17,084 nt of DNA from Gammaproteobacteria bacterium (GCA_018609925.1 JAHEOG010000023.1:1-17084), one strand, 5' to 3'. Shown: positions 1 to 7,584, counted from the stretch's first letter. The notes: a model not told the origin generated them from the sequence alone. Made by a program: numbers and translations.

Positions 1-1367
1 ATTTCGGGCTTACGCTCACCACGGATCCGGCGCCCTTCCTGGTTTTCTTCGCCCTGATGGGGCTTTCCTCCTTTGGGCTGATCCTGCACACAGGCACCGC
101 CCCGGCGCGACGGGCGGGCAATGTCTATTTGGGGGCAACCATCACCGGCGAGCTTCTGGCCTTTAGCGGCCTGGCGGCCGGGGTGACGGCGCACCAAGGG
201 ATCCCCTCGGCTTGGGCGGTGGGGGCCTTGATCGTGGGACTGGGCCTCAAGGCCGGGCTGGTGCCCCTGCATTTCTGGCTGCCGCTGGCCCATCCGGCCG
301 CACCGGCCCCGGCGAGCGCGGTTCTCAGCGGGAGTATGATCAAGGCGGGGCTGCTGGGGTGGATGCGCTTCCTGCCTCTGGGTCAGGAAGCGGCCCCCGA
401 TTGGGGGCTCCTCCTCGTGGCACTGGGCTTGGCCGGGGCCTTTTTGGGGGCCTTGGTGGGGCTCGCCCAACGCGACCCCAAGACCATCCTCGCCTACTCG
501 AGCATCAGCCAGATGGGCTGGATGGCCGCGCTGGTGGGAATCGGCTTGCGGGCTCCGGAGGCCTGGCCCTTGCTGAGCCTGGTACTGCTGGCCTATGTCC
601 TGCACCACTGTCTGGCCAAAGGGGCGCTATTCCTTGGGGCGGGAGCAGTAGCGCACGGCGTCCCCACCGGGATTCCTCGACTGCTGGCGATGGTGGGCCT
701 GGGACTGCCGGCGCTCGCCTTGGCCGGAGCCGCGGGCACCTCGGGGGCCGCCGTCAAATGGGGCTTCAAGAAAGCGGGCACCGGCCTGGATCCGGTCAGC
801 GGGCTGGCTGTGGCCCTGCTTCCGGCGGGGGCGGTGGCCACCTCCCTGCTCCTGGCGCGCTTCCTCTACAGGAGCTGGCCCCCGCTCCCGGCCGCCCCCT
901 CCCTTGCCGCGGGACCCTGGATCTGGTGGCTGCTGCTGGCCCTCCTTGGCTTCCCGGCCGCCTGGCTGTGGGAGCCTACGGCCATCTGGGGCCGCCAGAG
1001 CCTTGCCGCCGGCCAGCTCCTACCCAGCCTCTACCCCATCCTCCTGGCGGCGGCCGCCACCCTGGCCGCCATCGGCCTGAGCCGCCTCGGGAAGGGGCCA
1101 ATCCCGAGCTGGGTCCCCCCTGGCGACATCTATGCGGCGGCGGAGCGCGGCGCCCTCGCCTTCCTGGGCCACTGGAAGCGCTCGGGGCCCGGCTGGGTGC
1201 GGCTATGGGAGCCGGAGAACCGGCTGGGCGAGCTCATCCATCGCAAGCTCTGGGTCCCGGCACGGACCCGGCTCACCACAGCGGATCAGTGGCGCTGGGC
1301 CACCAGCGGCGCCGCCTTCCTGGGCCTGCTCGCCGCGCTCTTCCTGCTCCTCCTGCTGGACCGCTAG
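1..1367 (+). CDS. Proton-conducting membrane transporter subunit (NuoL/NuoM/HyfB-like), 5' end cut off
   Basis: Integral membrane subunit of the complex I / hydrogenase-4 / Mrp antiporter superfamily, expected to translocate protons or sodium within a larger complex in the inner membrane. The frame is open to the left edge, and residues before the first ATG (position 57) already match the family (acidic residue, then FLVFF and LMGLSSFGL), so the true start lies outside. Hallmarks are a Lys in GLKAGLVPLHFWLP (about 240-285), HPAAPAPASA just after, RDPKTILAYSSISQMG (about 472-517) and HHCLAKGALFLGAGA (about 604-650). A further Lys pair lies near 760-775. About eleven hydrophobic segments remain, followed by a polar C-terminal stretch and a last membrane helix. 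Which complex it serves cannot be told without the upstream genes; HyfB-like 'complex I subunit 5' proteins are the closest in feel. Confidence 0.85.
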   Translation, partial: FGLTLTTDPAPFLVFFALMGLSSFGLILHTGTAPARRAGNVYLGATITGELLAFSGLAAGVTAHQGIPSAWAVGALIVGLGLKAGLVPLHFWLPLAHPAAPAPASAVLSGSMIKAGLLGWMRFLPLGQEAAPDWGLLLVALGLAGAFLGALVGLAQRDPKTILAYSSISQMGWMAALVGIGLRAPEAWPLLSLVLLAYVLHHCLAKGALFLGAGAVAHGVPTGIPRLLAMVGLGLPALALAGAAGTSGAAVKWGFKKAGTGLDPVSGLAVALLPAGAVATSLLLARFLYRSWPPLPAAPSLAAGPWIWWLLLALLGFPAAWLWEPTAIWGRQSLAAGQLLPSLYPILLAAAATLAAIGLSRLGKGPIPSWVPPGDIYAAAERGALAFLGHWKRSGPGWVRLWEPENRLGELIHRKLWVPARTRLTTADQWRWATSGAAFLGLLAALFLLLLLDR

Positions 1368-1377
1368 GCTGGGTCAG

Positions 1378-2012
1378 GTGCGACAGCCCCGGGGCCAAAA
1401 GCTCTCCGCCATAAATCGAAAGCCCGCGCCCCGCCGCCTTTTGCTGGATCGGGCCCGCACCTACCACCTCTTGATCCGGGCGGGGGACGAGCTCCTCCTG
1501 CCCGTCGGCGCGCTCGGGCAGTGCCGACTGCCTCCGGGCTGGTACGTTTATACCGGCTCCGCCCGGAACGGCTTCGGGCCCGCCTCCGCCGCCACGGCGC
1601 CCCCGCCGAGGAAAAGCAGGCTCCCTGGCACGTGGATTACTTGCTGGCCAGCCCCCACGTGGCCATCCGGTACGTAGAGCCCTCCGCGCTACCCGAATGC
1701 CAGGCCAGTGCCGAGGTGGGAGGGACCATTCCCTGCCCGGGCTTCGGGGCCTCCGATTGCCGCGGCGGGTGCGGGAGCCACTTGCGCTATCTGGGGTGCG
1801 GCCCGGTCCTCCAGGGGCGGTGGCCTACTCCGGTAGCGGTTTGTAGGCCACCAGTGCGGCCTCGTCCCGCCAACCGCGGGTCAGGTCCCCGACCCGTCCT
1901 TCTTCCCGGTAGACCATCACCCGGAGGGGGGAGAACAGGTCGAGGAGCTCATTGGCCTCCAGGCGGAAGCCCTCGCTACGGGGGCCGCGACCGGTTACCC
2001 GGTCTTGGGTGA
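1378..2012 (+). pseudogene. GIY-YIG (DUF123) nuclease-like protein, frameshifted
   Basis: Two adjoining frames together rebuild a DUF123-type GIY-YIG domain. The first frame gives TYHLLIRAGDELLLPVGALG, then the GWYVYTGSARNG core (about 1459-1572). The second gives RLRARLRRHGAPAEE, then WHVDYLL, PECQASAEV and PGFGASDCRGGCGSHLRYL (about 1573-1793). The switch falls at about 1570-1575, where adding one base to GGCTTCGG gives a continuous GLRARLRRH. The likely start is GTG 1378, ten bases after the upstream stop, with no good Shine-Dalgarno. The conserved domain ends near 1793. The downstream frame runs on to 2012, across the 3' end of the convergent methyltransferase, whereas the original frame would stop at 1836, so the true C-terminus is uncertain. 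Known members bind or cut DNA in the GIY-YIG manner, but the cellular role is unclear. It is either a recent pseudogene or a sequence error. Confidence 0.75.
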
Positions 2013-2400
2013 AGGTCTGATAGAACAGGAGGCCACTGGGGCGAAGGGCCGCGATCAGGGCGGGGGCCAGCTCCCGTTCCAGGAAACGGCTCACGACGAG
2101 GACATCGAACCGCCCCGCTTCCGGGGGGCGCTCGACCACGTTCCGGACCTCGGCAAAGAGGGGCAAGCCCGCGGGCTCGGACGCTGCGTCGATCTTCTCG
2201 ACGGCGATCGAGGAGCTGTCCCAGGCGAAGGTCTCCAGTCCCCGTCGTGCCAGGAAGAAGCCGTTTCCTCCCAGGCCGCAGGCCAGATCGAGCGCGGTGC
2301 CACTCCGGGGCAGGAGGTGCGCATTGTCCCGCAGGACCTCCGCGGGGGCCGCCTCCGCCACCGATCGGTCCCGATAGCGGGCCTCCCAGTCCGGTGCCAT
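1825..2400 (-). CDS. Class I SAM-dependent methyltransferase, small
   Basis: A 191-residue cytoplasmic methyltransferase. SAM motif I is visible as ALDLACGLGG (about residues 36-45), followed by an acidic residue at the end of strand 2 (W60-D61) for the SAM ribose. FDVLVVSRFLERELAP follows at about 99-114, the usual motif IV region. The C-terminal half (LRPSGLLFYQTF, then a region ending in LVAYKP) matches small TehB/Tellurite-resistance-like and 'rRNA methyltransferase-like' stand-alone enzymes. Substrate cannot be predicted. The start at 2400 is supported by AGGA about seven bases upstream. It faces the GIY-YIG gene convergently and lies in the same orientation as the carbonic anhydrase, 177 bases further downstream. 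That gap makes a shared transcript possible but not certain. Confidence 0.85.
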   Translation of the reverse strand: MAPDWEARYRDRSVAEAAPAEVLRDNAHLLPRSGTALDLACGLGGNGFFLARRGLETFAWDSSSIAVEKIDAASEPAGLPLFAEVRNVVERPPEAGRFDVLVVSRFLERELAPALIAALRPSGLLFYQTFTQDRVTGRGPRSEGFRLEANELLDLFSPLRVMVYREEGRVGDLTRGWRDEAALVAYKPLPE

Positions 2401-2577
2401 ATCTTTTCCTGAACCAAAGGGAAACGCCAGGACCCCAAGAAAACCAAGGCCCTAAAGGATCCTAAAAGGCCCACCCTCAACCTACGAGGGATCGGGCTCT
2501 CGCCTTTACCAGTAGCTGATTTGCCTTATTGCCGTTTGCCGTTAGTTGGCGTCACGGCGTTCAGGCCGCGGGGCCGC
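2401..2577. other. Intergenic gap between carbonic anhydrase and methyltransferase
   Basis: These 177 bases hold no convincing gene. They are somewhat more A+T-rich than their neighbours. A BamHI-type palindrome AGGATCCT lies at 2456-2463, and a weak CCCTC/GAGGG inverted repeat lies near 2472-2490. Neither is followed by a T-tract on either strand, so I do not call a terminator. The promoter of the methyltransferase, if separate, must lie here, but I see no clear -35/-10 pair. Confidence 0.4.
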
Positions 2578-3069
2578 TCAGGAGACCTCCCGCAGGCCCC
2601 CCGTCGCCACATCGTAGACGAAGCCCCGAATGCCGTCCTTGTCGGGCAGGAAGGGACTCGCCTCCAGTCGGCGGATCGACTGGCGGACGTCCTCATCCAG
2701 GTCGGCGAAGCCCTCCAGGGCGAAGGGGGGCCGAATTCCCGTATCCCGCTCGATCTCAATCCGCTCCTGGTCCTCGCCGAGGCCAATCATGCCGCAGTCG
2801 CTGTGGTGGACCAGCATCACCTCCCGGGTATCCAAGTAGCGCTGTGAGATCAGCAAGGAGCGGATGGTGTCCTCGGTGACCACACCTCCGGCGTTGCGGA
2901 TGACGTGGGCCTGCCCTAGCTCCAGGCCCAACAACCGGTAGACGTCCAGGCGGGCGTCCATGCAGGCCACCACGGCCACCTTCCGATCCGGGACCTTGCC
3001 GGCCCCGGCTTCCTCGAAGCCCGCCGCGTAGCTGGCGTTATTCTCGACCAGCTTGTCCACTTCGCTCAT
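2578..3069 (-). CDS. Beta-class carbonic anhydrase (short form)
   Basis: Zinc enzyme interconverting CO2 and bicarbonate in the cytoplasm. From the ATG at 3069 the protein has 163 residues, the typical length of the short beta-CA group that includes mycobacterial Rv1284. Zinc ligands are visible as Cys36 in ACMDARLD (with the Asp38/Arg40 dyad) and His89/Cys92 in HHSDCG. The HVIRNAGG strand at about 55-62 is also typical. The upstream in-frame ATG at 3198 would add 43 residues without family features and is rejected. Start 3069 has a perfect TAAGGAGG five bases upstream. It is divergent from the porin, and no partner gene shows whether it serves anaplerosis, pH control or carbon fixation. Confidence 0.93.
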   Translation of the reverse strand: MSEVDKLVENNASYAAGFEEAGAGKVPDRKVAVVACMDARLDVYRLLGLELGQAHVIRNAGGVVTEDTIRSLLISQRYLDTREVMLVHHSDCGMIGLGEDQERIEIERDTGIRPPFALEGFADLDEDVRQSIRRLEASPFLPDKDGIRGFVYDVATGGLREVS

Positions 3070-3074
3070 CCTGC

Positions 3075-3082
3075 CCTCCTTA
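3075..3082 (-). promoter_or_regulatory. Strong Shine-Dalgarno of the carbonic anhydrase
   Basis: On the minus strand the sequence reads TAAGGAGG, the full anti-16S complement, five bases before ATG 3069. It decides the start of the carbonic anhydrase against the longer frame that begins at 3198. It is by far the strongest ribosome binding site in the window and suggests high expression. Confidence 0.85.
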
Positions 3083-3244
3083 GCGATTCCGGGTTCCGGT
3101 GCCCTCTCGGGCCAGCAATAAGGAAAGGAAGACCCTTTCGACCATTCTATCCGCTGGCGCCGCCAAAGGGGGAGGCAATCCCGGGTCGTCTCCGTCATCC
3201 CGATGCAACCTTTCCGAAACGGGCACCCTCCTGGCGGGAAACCA

Positions 3245-3266
3245 CCTTTTAACTACGGGTAAAAGG
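3245..3266 (+). promoter_or_regulatory. Inverted repeat directly before the porin start codon
   Basis: CCTTTTA (3245-3251) and TAAAAGG (3260-3266) form a perfect 7-bp inverted repeat around an 8-base loop, ending one base before ATG 3268. In the transcript the hairpin would pair up the AAAAGG that is the only purine-rich tract near the start, so it could hide the ribosome binding site. On DNA it could equally be an operator. The function is inferred from position only. Confidence 0.45.
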
Positions 3267-3267
3267 C

Positions 3268-4376
3268 ATGGCACATGGGAAGGGGCGGCTCGGGCTGGTC
3301 GCTGTATTCACCGGGATGGTCTTGCTGGGGGTCTCCCCCTCGTCGTGGGCGGTGGGGGCGAAGATCCAGATCGATGAGACCCGCTCCCTGGAGATCAGCG
3401 CGGTATTCCTCACCAGCTTCACAGCGCAGGAGGATGGACCGGCCTCTGGGGACTCCTACTCCAAGGACTTCGAGGTGGACGACACCGTCGTGTTCCTCAA
3501 GGGCCAGCTCACCGAGGACCTCGGGATCCAGCTCGGGGTGGACCGGGGGCTGGGTGGCAACGATGACCTCCGGGTCATGGACGCCTTCCTCCACTACAAG
3601 CTCGCCGAGGCCCTCCGGTTCCGCGCCGGGCGGATGCTCCTGCCCGTGGACCGAAACAACCTCGCCGGACCGTTCCTGAACACCACCTACCGCTTCCCGC
3701 TCTTTGCGAGCCGCTACCCCAACACCTTCATCGGCCGCGACGACGGGGCGGCCCTCTGGGGCCTGCTCGGCAAGGGCCTCGTCAAGTACCAGGTGGGGGC
3801 CCTCGAAGGCCGGGACGGCGGCTCCAATGACGACGACAACCTGGCCTACGCCGGCCGCATCACCGTCAATCTCCTCGATCCCGACCGCACCTACTACACG
3901 GGCACCACCTACTACGGGAAGAAGCGGATCCTGACCTTCGGGATCGCCGGGATGGTCCAGAACGACGGGGCGGGAACCCGGGGCAATCCCGGGGACTTCA
4001 CCGGCTGGACGCCGACCTCCTCTACGAGGACCGCCTGGGCCCTGGGGTGGTTACCCTGGAGGGCCCCTACGACAACTATGATCGCGGTGGGGCTCCGCCG
4101 GACTTGAGCCGGACCCCCCGGCCCGATGGCGAGGCCTACCTGGGCCAGTTTGCCTACCTCTTCCGGCATTCGGTGGGGCCGTGCCGCTTCCAGCCGAACG
4201 TCCGCTACCAATGCTTCGATGCCGGGCCCACCGAGCAGACCCGGATCGAGGGCGGCAGCAATTACGTAATCAAAGGACACTTCGCCCGATTCTCGGCGGT
4301 GGTGGGCGAGAACGACAGCAACCACTTCGGAGCCGACGGGACCTTCGTCTTGGCAGGGGCCCAGCTCTGGCTTTGA
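3268..4376 (+). pseudogene. Outer-membrane porin, phosphate-selective OprO/OprP type, frameshifted
   Basis: The reconstructed protein has about 369 residues: a Sec signal peptide (residues 1-28, cleavage after SSWA) and a beta-barrel of alternating, aromatic-rich strands. Typical OprP-family stretches are VFLKGQLTEDLGIQLGVDRG, DAFLHYKLAEALRFRAGRM and the RYPNTFIGRDDGAALWG region. At about 4003-4008 the frame changes. The first frame gives DFTG and then nonsense to a stop at 4107, while the other frame continues as LDADLLYEDRLGPGVVTLEG and on to a barrel-like C-terminus ending QLWL at 4376. One extra base in GGCTGG restores the frame. The barrel presumably passes anions or other small solutes, but specificity is not predictable. 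It is divergent from the carbonic anhydrase. Whether the gene is really broken or mis-sequenced cannot be told here. Confidence 0.75.
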
Positions 4377-4541
4377 GCCCGACAAACCTCGCGCTCCGCC
4401 CCGCCTAGGTAGGCCAACCTTGAGCCAAAGCCCCGAAGGGACTACCTTTGGATCCCGGCTCCGATCCCCGGGAGCGGGACCTAGCAGGCACGCCGTGGGA
4501 TCGGCCCTGCTCCCCTTGGACCCGGCAAAAGCAAAGGACCC

Positions 4542-5345
4542 ATGTCCACCTCGTCGGCCAGCAAGTCCACCGAGCAGCCCCATCCCAACCCCCCTGCGGG
4601 GATCGTCCGGAGGATGGTCAAAGGAGCGGGGAGAGCCCTCCTTCGGGGCGGGATCGATCGGCTCATCGCCCGCCAGTCCCTTATCCCCGATGCGCCGGTA
4701 CTGGATTCCGGCCACTTCCCTTGGGGACCAACCCTCCAAAAGCGCTGGCCGGAGATCCGCGAGGAGCTGGACGCCCTCCTGGGCCACCGGGACGCCCTGC
4801 CGGGATTCCAGGACATCAGCCCGGATCAATACCGGATATCCCCGGATTCAAAGTGGAAGACCTTTGTCCTGTACGGCTTCGGCGAGCGCATGCCCCTGGG
4901 CGACGAGCTCTGCCCCCGCACCATGGAGGCCCTGGAGGGGATCCCGGGCCTGACCACCGCCTTCTTCTCCATCCTCGCTCCGGGCAAGCACATCCCCCGT
5001 CATTGCGGCGTGACGAAGGGCCTGGTGCGCTGCCACCTGGCCTTGAAGGTCCCCCGGGAAGCCCACCGCTGCGTCATCGAGGTGGACGATGTGCAATGCA
5101 CCTGGCAGGAGGGGGAGCTCCTGTTCTTCGACGATACCTATCCCCACGAGGTCTGGAACGACACCGATGAGGAGCGGGTGGTCCTGTTCATCGATTTCGA
5201 GCGACCCATGCGCCGCATGGGCCGAGCGACCTTCACGGCGTTCATGGCCCTGATGCGCCGCACCGGCTACGTCCGGGATGCCCGGCGCAACCAGCGGGTC
5301 TGGGAGGAGGAGTACCGCCGGCTTCTGGAACGCCCCCAGGCCTAA
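4542..5345 (+). CDS. LpxO-type aspartyl/asparaginyl beta-hydroxylase-family lipid hydroxylase
   Basis: A 267-residue Fe(II)/2-oxoglutarate dioxygenase of the Asp_Arg_Hydrox family. All expected active-site residues are present with family spacing: His154, then Arg163 and His165 in HCGVTKGLVRCHLAL (H-x8-R-x-H), and His202 with Arg212 in DDTYPHEVWN through ERVVLFID (H-x9-R), matching the iron and 2-oxoglutarate ligands of human AspH. Bacterial members of this branch (LpxO) hydroxylate carbon 2 of a lipid A acyl chain at the inner face of the membrane. A basic, hydrophobic N-terminal stretch (about 21-44) may sit on the membrane. AAAGGA precedes the ATG. It is the first gene of the rightward sphingolipid block, 155 bases before the candidate ceramide synthase, so the N-acyl chain of ceramide is an alternative substrate (inference). 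Confidence 0.85.
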   Translation: MSTSSASKSTEQPHPNPPAGIVRRMVKGAGRALLRGGIDRLIARQSLIPDAPVLDSGHFPWGPTLQKRWPEIREELDALLGHRDALPGFQDISPDQYRISPDSKWKTFVLYGFGERMPLGDELCPRTMEALEGIPGLTTAFFSILAPGKHIPRHCGVTKGLVRCHLALKVPREAHRCVIEVDDVQCTWQEGELLFFDDTYPHEVWNDTDEERVVLFIDFERPMRRMGRATFTAFMALMRRTGYVRDARRNQRVWEEEYRRLLERPQA

Positions 5346-5500
5346 CCCCTGCCACCCGCTACTGCATTCAGGGATCCGATGCGCACGCACCCCTCCCGCC
5401 TTATGAGGACAGGCCCCCTGCCCACTCCCTCTCGCCTTGAGAGCACGGACGGGCTTTCCCATCCGAGGCGGCGCCGGCTCTGGCTTTCAACCGGCTACCG

Positions 5501-6673
5501 ATGAGGGCGAGCTCAGCCCAGGGGGATGAGGGAACCATTGGGGAGCGCGTAACCGTTCAACCGGTTTCGAGCCGGGCGGATCGGGAGCGCTTTTTGGACG
5601 TGCCCGAGCGCGTCTTCGCCGACGATCCGGCCTGGATACCTCCGCTGCGGGCCGAGCGACGGGCCCACCTATCCCAGCGCTGGAACCCCTTCTTCAAGCA
5701 CGGCGAGGCCCGCTTCTGGACCGCCTGGCGAGGGGACGTCCCGGTAGGCCGCATCAGTGCCCAGATCGATTCCCTGCACCTGGAGCGGTACGGGGAGGCC
5801 TGCGGGTTCTTCGGGATGCTGGACGGCGTCGATGATCCCGAGGTCTTCGGATCCCTCCTCCAAGCGGCCGAGGATTGGCTCCGGGACCAGGGGATGGAAC
5901 GCATCCGCGGGCCCTTCAGCCTATCCATCAATGACGAGTGCGGGCTCCTAGTGGCGGGATTCGAGCACTCGCCGCGCATCCTCATGGGCCACCACCGGCC
6001 CTACTATCAGGGCCACCTGGCGGACCGCGGCTATCGTCCCGCCAAGGACCTGTTGGCCTACCGGCTACCCACGGGCTTCACCCCTCCGCCGGCCATGCGC
6101 CGACTCGAGGCCCGCTTCGGGCACCGCCTGGCCATCCGCCCGCTGCGCCGCCGCTACCTGAAGCGGGAGCTCGCAACCCTTCGCGCCATCTTCAACGAGG
6201 CCTGGTCGGACAACTGGGGCTTCGTCCCATTCACCCAGGAGGAGTTCGCTCAGCTGGGGACCCTCTTTCGGCTCCTGATGCCACCGGAATGGGTCCAGAT
6301 CGCCGAGCTGGATGGGGAGCCGGTGGGTATGATCGTGCTACTACCCGACTTCAACCAGGTCATTGCGGATCTGGGAGGGCGCCTGGGCTTCCGCCGGGCC
6401 CCGCGCCTTTTGGGGCGCCTCGCCCGGCTCCGCCTGACCCGCGGCCGGGTGGCGCTGATGGGGGTCCAGAAGGCGCTGCAAGGGACCCCCCTGGGAGGCG
6501 CCGTGGCCTACCGCTTGATCGGCGAGCTCCAGGCGGCCGCCCTGCCCCGGGGGATCGAGGACGTGGAGCTGTCCTGGATCCTTGAGGACAACCGGCCCAT
6601 GCGCCACATCATCGACTCGCTGGGCAGCGTGGCCTACAAGCGGTACCGGATCCTGGAAAGGGAGCTCCCCTGA
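5501..6673 (+). CDS. bcerS: GNAT-family N-acyltransferase, candidate bacterial ceramide synthase (bCerS)
   Basis: A 390-residue protein with two GNAT-like halves, of the long 'N-acetyltransferase' family to which the Caulobacter ceramide synthase bCerS belongs. bCerS moves a fatty acyl group onto the amine of the sphingoid base. Recognisable parts are FLDVPERVFADDPAWIPPLR (about 31-50), NPFFKHGEARFW (62-73), PVGRISAQID (81-90), GFFGMLDGVDDPEV (102-115), GPFSLSINDECGLLV (137-151), and in the second half FNEAWSDNWGFVPF (231-244) and the terminal ELSWILEDNRPMRHI motif. It starts at ATG 5501, without a strong Shine-Dalgarno. It is followed after two bases by the nucleotidyltransferase gene, so the two are translationally coupled. 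The presence of spt, acpR, cerR and aasR in the same window makes the ceramide role likely. The call from family plus context is strong; acyl and base specificity is unknown. Confidence 0.8.
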   Translation: MRASSAQGDEGTIGERVTVQPVSSRADRERFLDVPERVFADDPAWIPPLRAERRAHLSQRWNPFFKHGEARFWTAWRGDVPVGRISAQIDSLHLERYGEACGFFGMLDGVDDPEVFGSLLQAAEDWLRDQGMERIRGPFSLSINDECGLLVAGFEHSPRILMGHHRPYYQGHLADRGYRPAKDLLAYRLPTGFTPPPAMRRLEARFGHRLAIRPLRRRYLKRELATLRAIFNEAWSDNWGFVPFTQEEFAQLGTLFRLLMPPEWVQIAELDGEPVGMIVLLPDFNQVIADLGGRLGFRRAPRLLGRLARLRLTRGRVALMGVQKALQGTPLGGAVAYRLIGELQAAALPRGIEDVELSWILEDNRPMRHIIDSLGSVAYKRYRILERELP

Positions 6674-6675
6674 GG

Positions 6676-7479
6676 ATGGCGACCGGGACCACTTCGGCGC
6701 CCCGCGCCCCGTTTACCGCCTTGGTCCTGGCCGGGGATCGGGCCCCCGGGGAAGGGGTGGCGGCGGCGGCAGGGGTGGCAGCCAAGTGTCTCGCCCCGGT
6801 GGGGGGAAAGCCCATGGTGCTGCGGGTGCTGCAGGCCCTCGCTGAAACCCCCGAGGTGGACCGGCGCATCCTGGTGGGCCCCCGGCCGGAGGCCCGCGAT
6901 AGCCAGCCCGAGCTAAAGGCCCTGGTCGACAGCGGGGCGGTGGCTTGGAGTCCCCCCGGAAACAGCCCGAGCGCGAGTCTCTTGGCCGCCCTGGATCGGA
7001 TCCCCGCCAGTGAGCCCGTGCTGGTGACCACCGCCGATCACGCCCTGCTCACACCCACTTTACTGGATGGATTCTGTGCCCGAGCCCGGGCCACGGAGGC
7101 CGATGCGGTGGCCGGGATCGCCCGCCAGGAGACGGTCAATGCCGCCTTCCCCGCCATGGAGCGCACCGCCCTGCGCTTCCAGGACGGGGCCATCTGCGGC
7201 TGCAACCTATTCGCGCTGCTAAACGATCGCGGCCGCGGAGTGGTCGGGTCTTGGCAGGAGATGGAAGCACACCGGAAGCGCCCCTGGCGCCTCGCCCGGG
7301 TCCTGGGTCCGGGGATCCTGCTGCGCTACCTGACTGGGCGCCTGGAGCTGGCCGACGCCGTTGCCCACCTGGCCAAGCGAACCGGACTCCGCTTGGCCAC
7401 AGTGGAGCTGGAGGACCCGACAGCGGCCTTGGACATCGACCGACCCGAGCATTGGTACCACCTCCGCGACAATCCCTAG
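6676..7479 (+). CDS. MobA-like NTP transferase, candidate headgroup cytidylyltransferase
   Basis: A 267-residue nucleotidyltransferase of the NTP_transf_3 (MobA/IspD-like) fold, which joins an NTP to a phosphorylated small molecule. The N-terminal nucleotide loop LVLAGDRAPGEG is followed by Lys37 and Lys45 in AAKCLAPVGGKPM, and metal-binding Asp121 lies in VTTADHALLTP. A second acidic site is ALDID near 251-255. The usual GGxSxRMG loop is altered to GDRAPGEG, which argues against a molybdenum-cofactor role. It starts two bases after the candidate bCerS gene. In Caulobacter, a cytidylyltransferase (CpgD) makes the activated glycerate used for ceramide diphosphoglycerate. This gene is a candidate for the same or a similar headgroup-activating step, but orthology is not shown by the sequence alone. 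Confidence 0.75.
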   Translation: MATGTTSAPRAPFTALVLAGDRAPGEGVAAAAGVAAKCLAPVGGKPMVLRVLQALAETPEVDRRILVGPRPEARDSQPELKALVDSGAVAWSPPGNSPSASLLAALDRIPASEPVLVTTADHALLTPTLLDGFCARARATEADAVAGIARQETVNAAFPAMERTALRFQDGAICGCNLFALLNDRGRGVVGSWQEMEAHRKRPWRLARVLGPGILLRYLTGRLELADAVAHLAKRTGLRLATVELEDPTAALDIDRPEHWYHLRDNP

Positions 7480-7509
7480 CCTTCCGCCGCGCATTCGCCC
7501 CCTCGCATC

Positions 7510-7538
7510 TTGTAGGCCTCTAGCAAAGACGCTACATT
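7510..7538 (+). promoter_or_regulatory. Possible sigma-70 promoter before lptF
   Basis: TTGTAG (7510-7515) and TACATT (7533-7538) stand 17 bases apart in the 105-base gap between the nucleotidyltransferase and lptF. The match to TTGACA/TATAAT is moderate. If used, transcription would begin near 7545, which supports the lptF start at TTG 7585 over the upstream TTG 7537 that lies inside the -10 box. lptFG may therefore be expressed partly independently of the bCerS pair. Confidence 0.3.
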
Positions 7539-7584
7539 GCGAGGCTTCCGCCCTAGCCGCCCCTGGCCCCGGCCACGAATCGCC

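Noticed and set aside
212..1414. Long frame of 400 codons on the plus strand
   Set aside because: It is out of frame with the well-conserved proton-conducting subunit and consists of Gly/Arg/Pro-rich low-complexity residues typical of a shadow frame in G+C-rich DNA.
2472..2490. CCCTC/GAGGG hairpin as a terminator for the carbonic anhydrase
   Set aside because: The stem is only five bases and no T-tract follows on either strand.
1..3069. A DAB-type bicarbonate uptake system linking the NuoL-like subunit and the carbonic anhydrase
   Set aside because: DabA is not seen, the two genes lie on opposite strands with unrelated genes between, and the membrane protein looks more HyfB-like.
3070..3198. 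N-terminal extension of the carbonic anhydrase
   Set aside because: The 43 extra residues lack family features and the internal ATG has a perfect Shine-Dalgarno and gives the standard length.
4452..4485. Imperfect GCTCC/GGAGC hairpin after the porin as a terminator
   Set aside because: It lies about 75 bases past the stop, is imperfect and has no T-tract; such matches are common in G+C-rich DNA.
5487..5564. Direct repeat TTCAACCGG at about 5487 and 5556 near the bCerS start
   Set aside because: Nine bases with a 69-base spacing, the second copy inside the coding region; likely chance.
6676..7479. Molybdenum cofactor guanylyltransferase (MobA)
   Set aside because: The GGxSxRMG signature is absent and no molybdenum cofactor genes are nearby; context favours a lipid-headgroup role.
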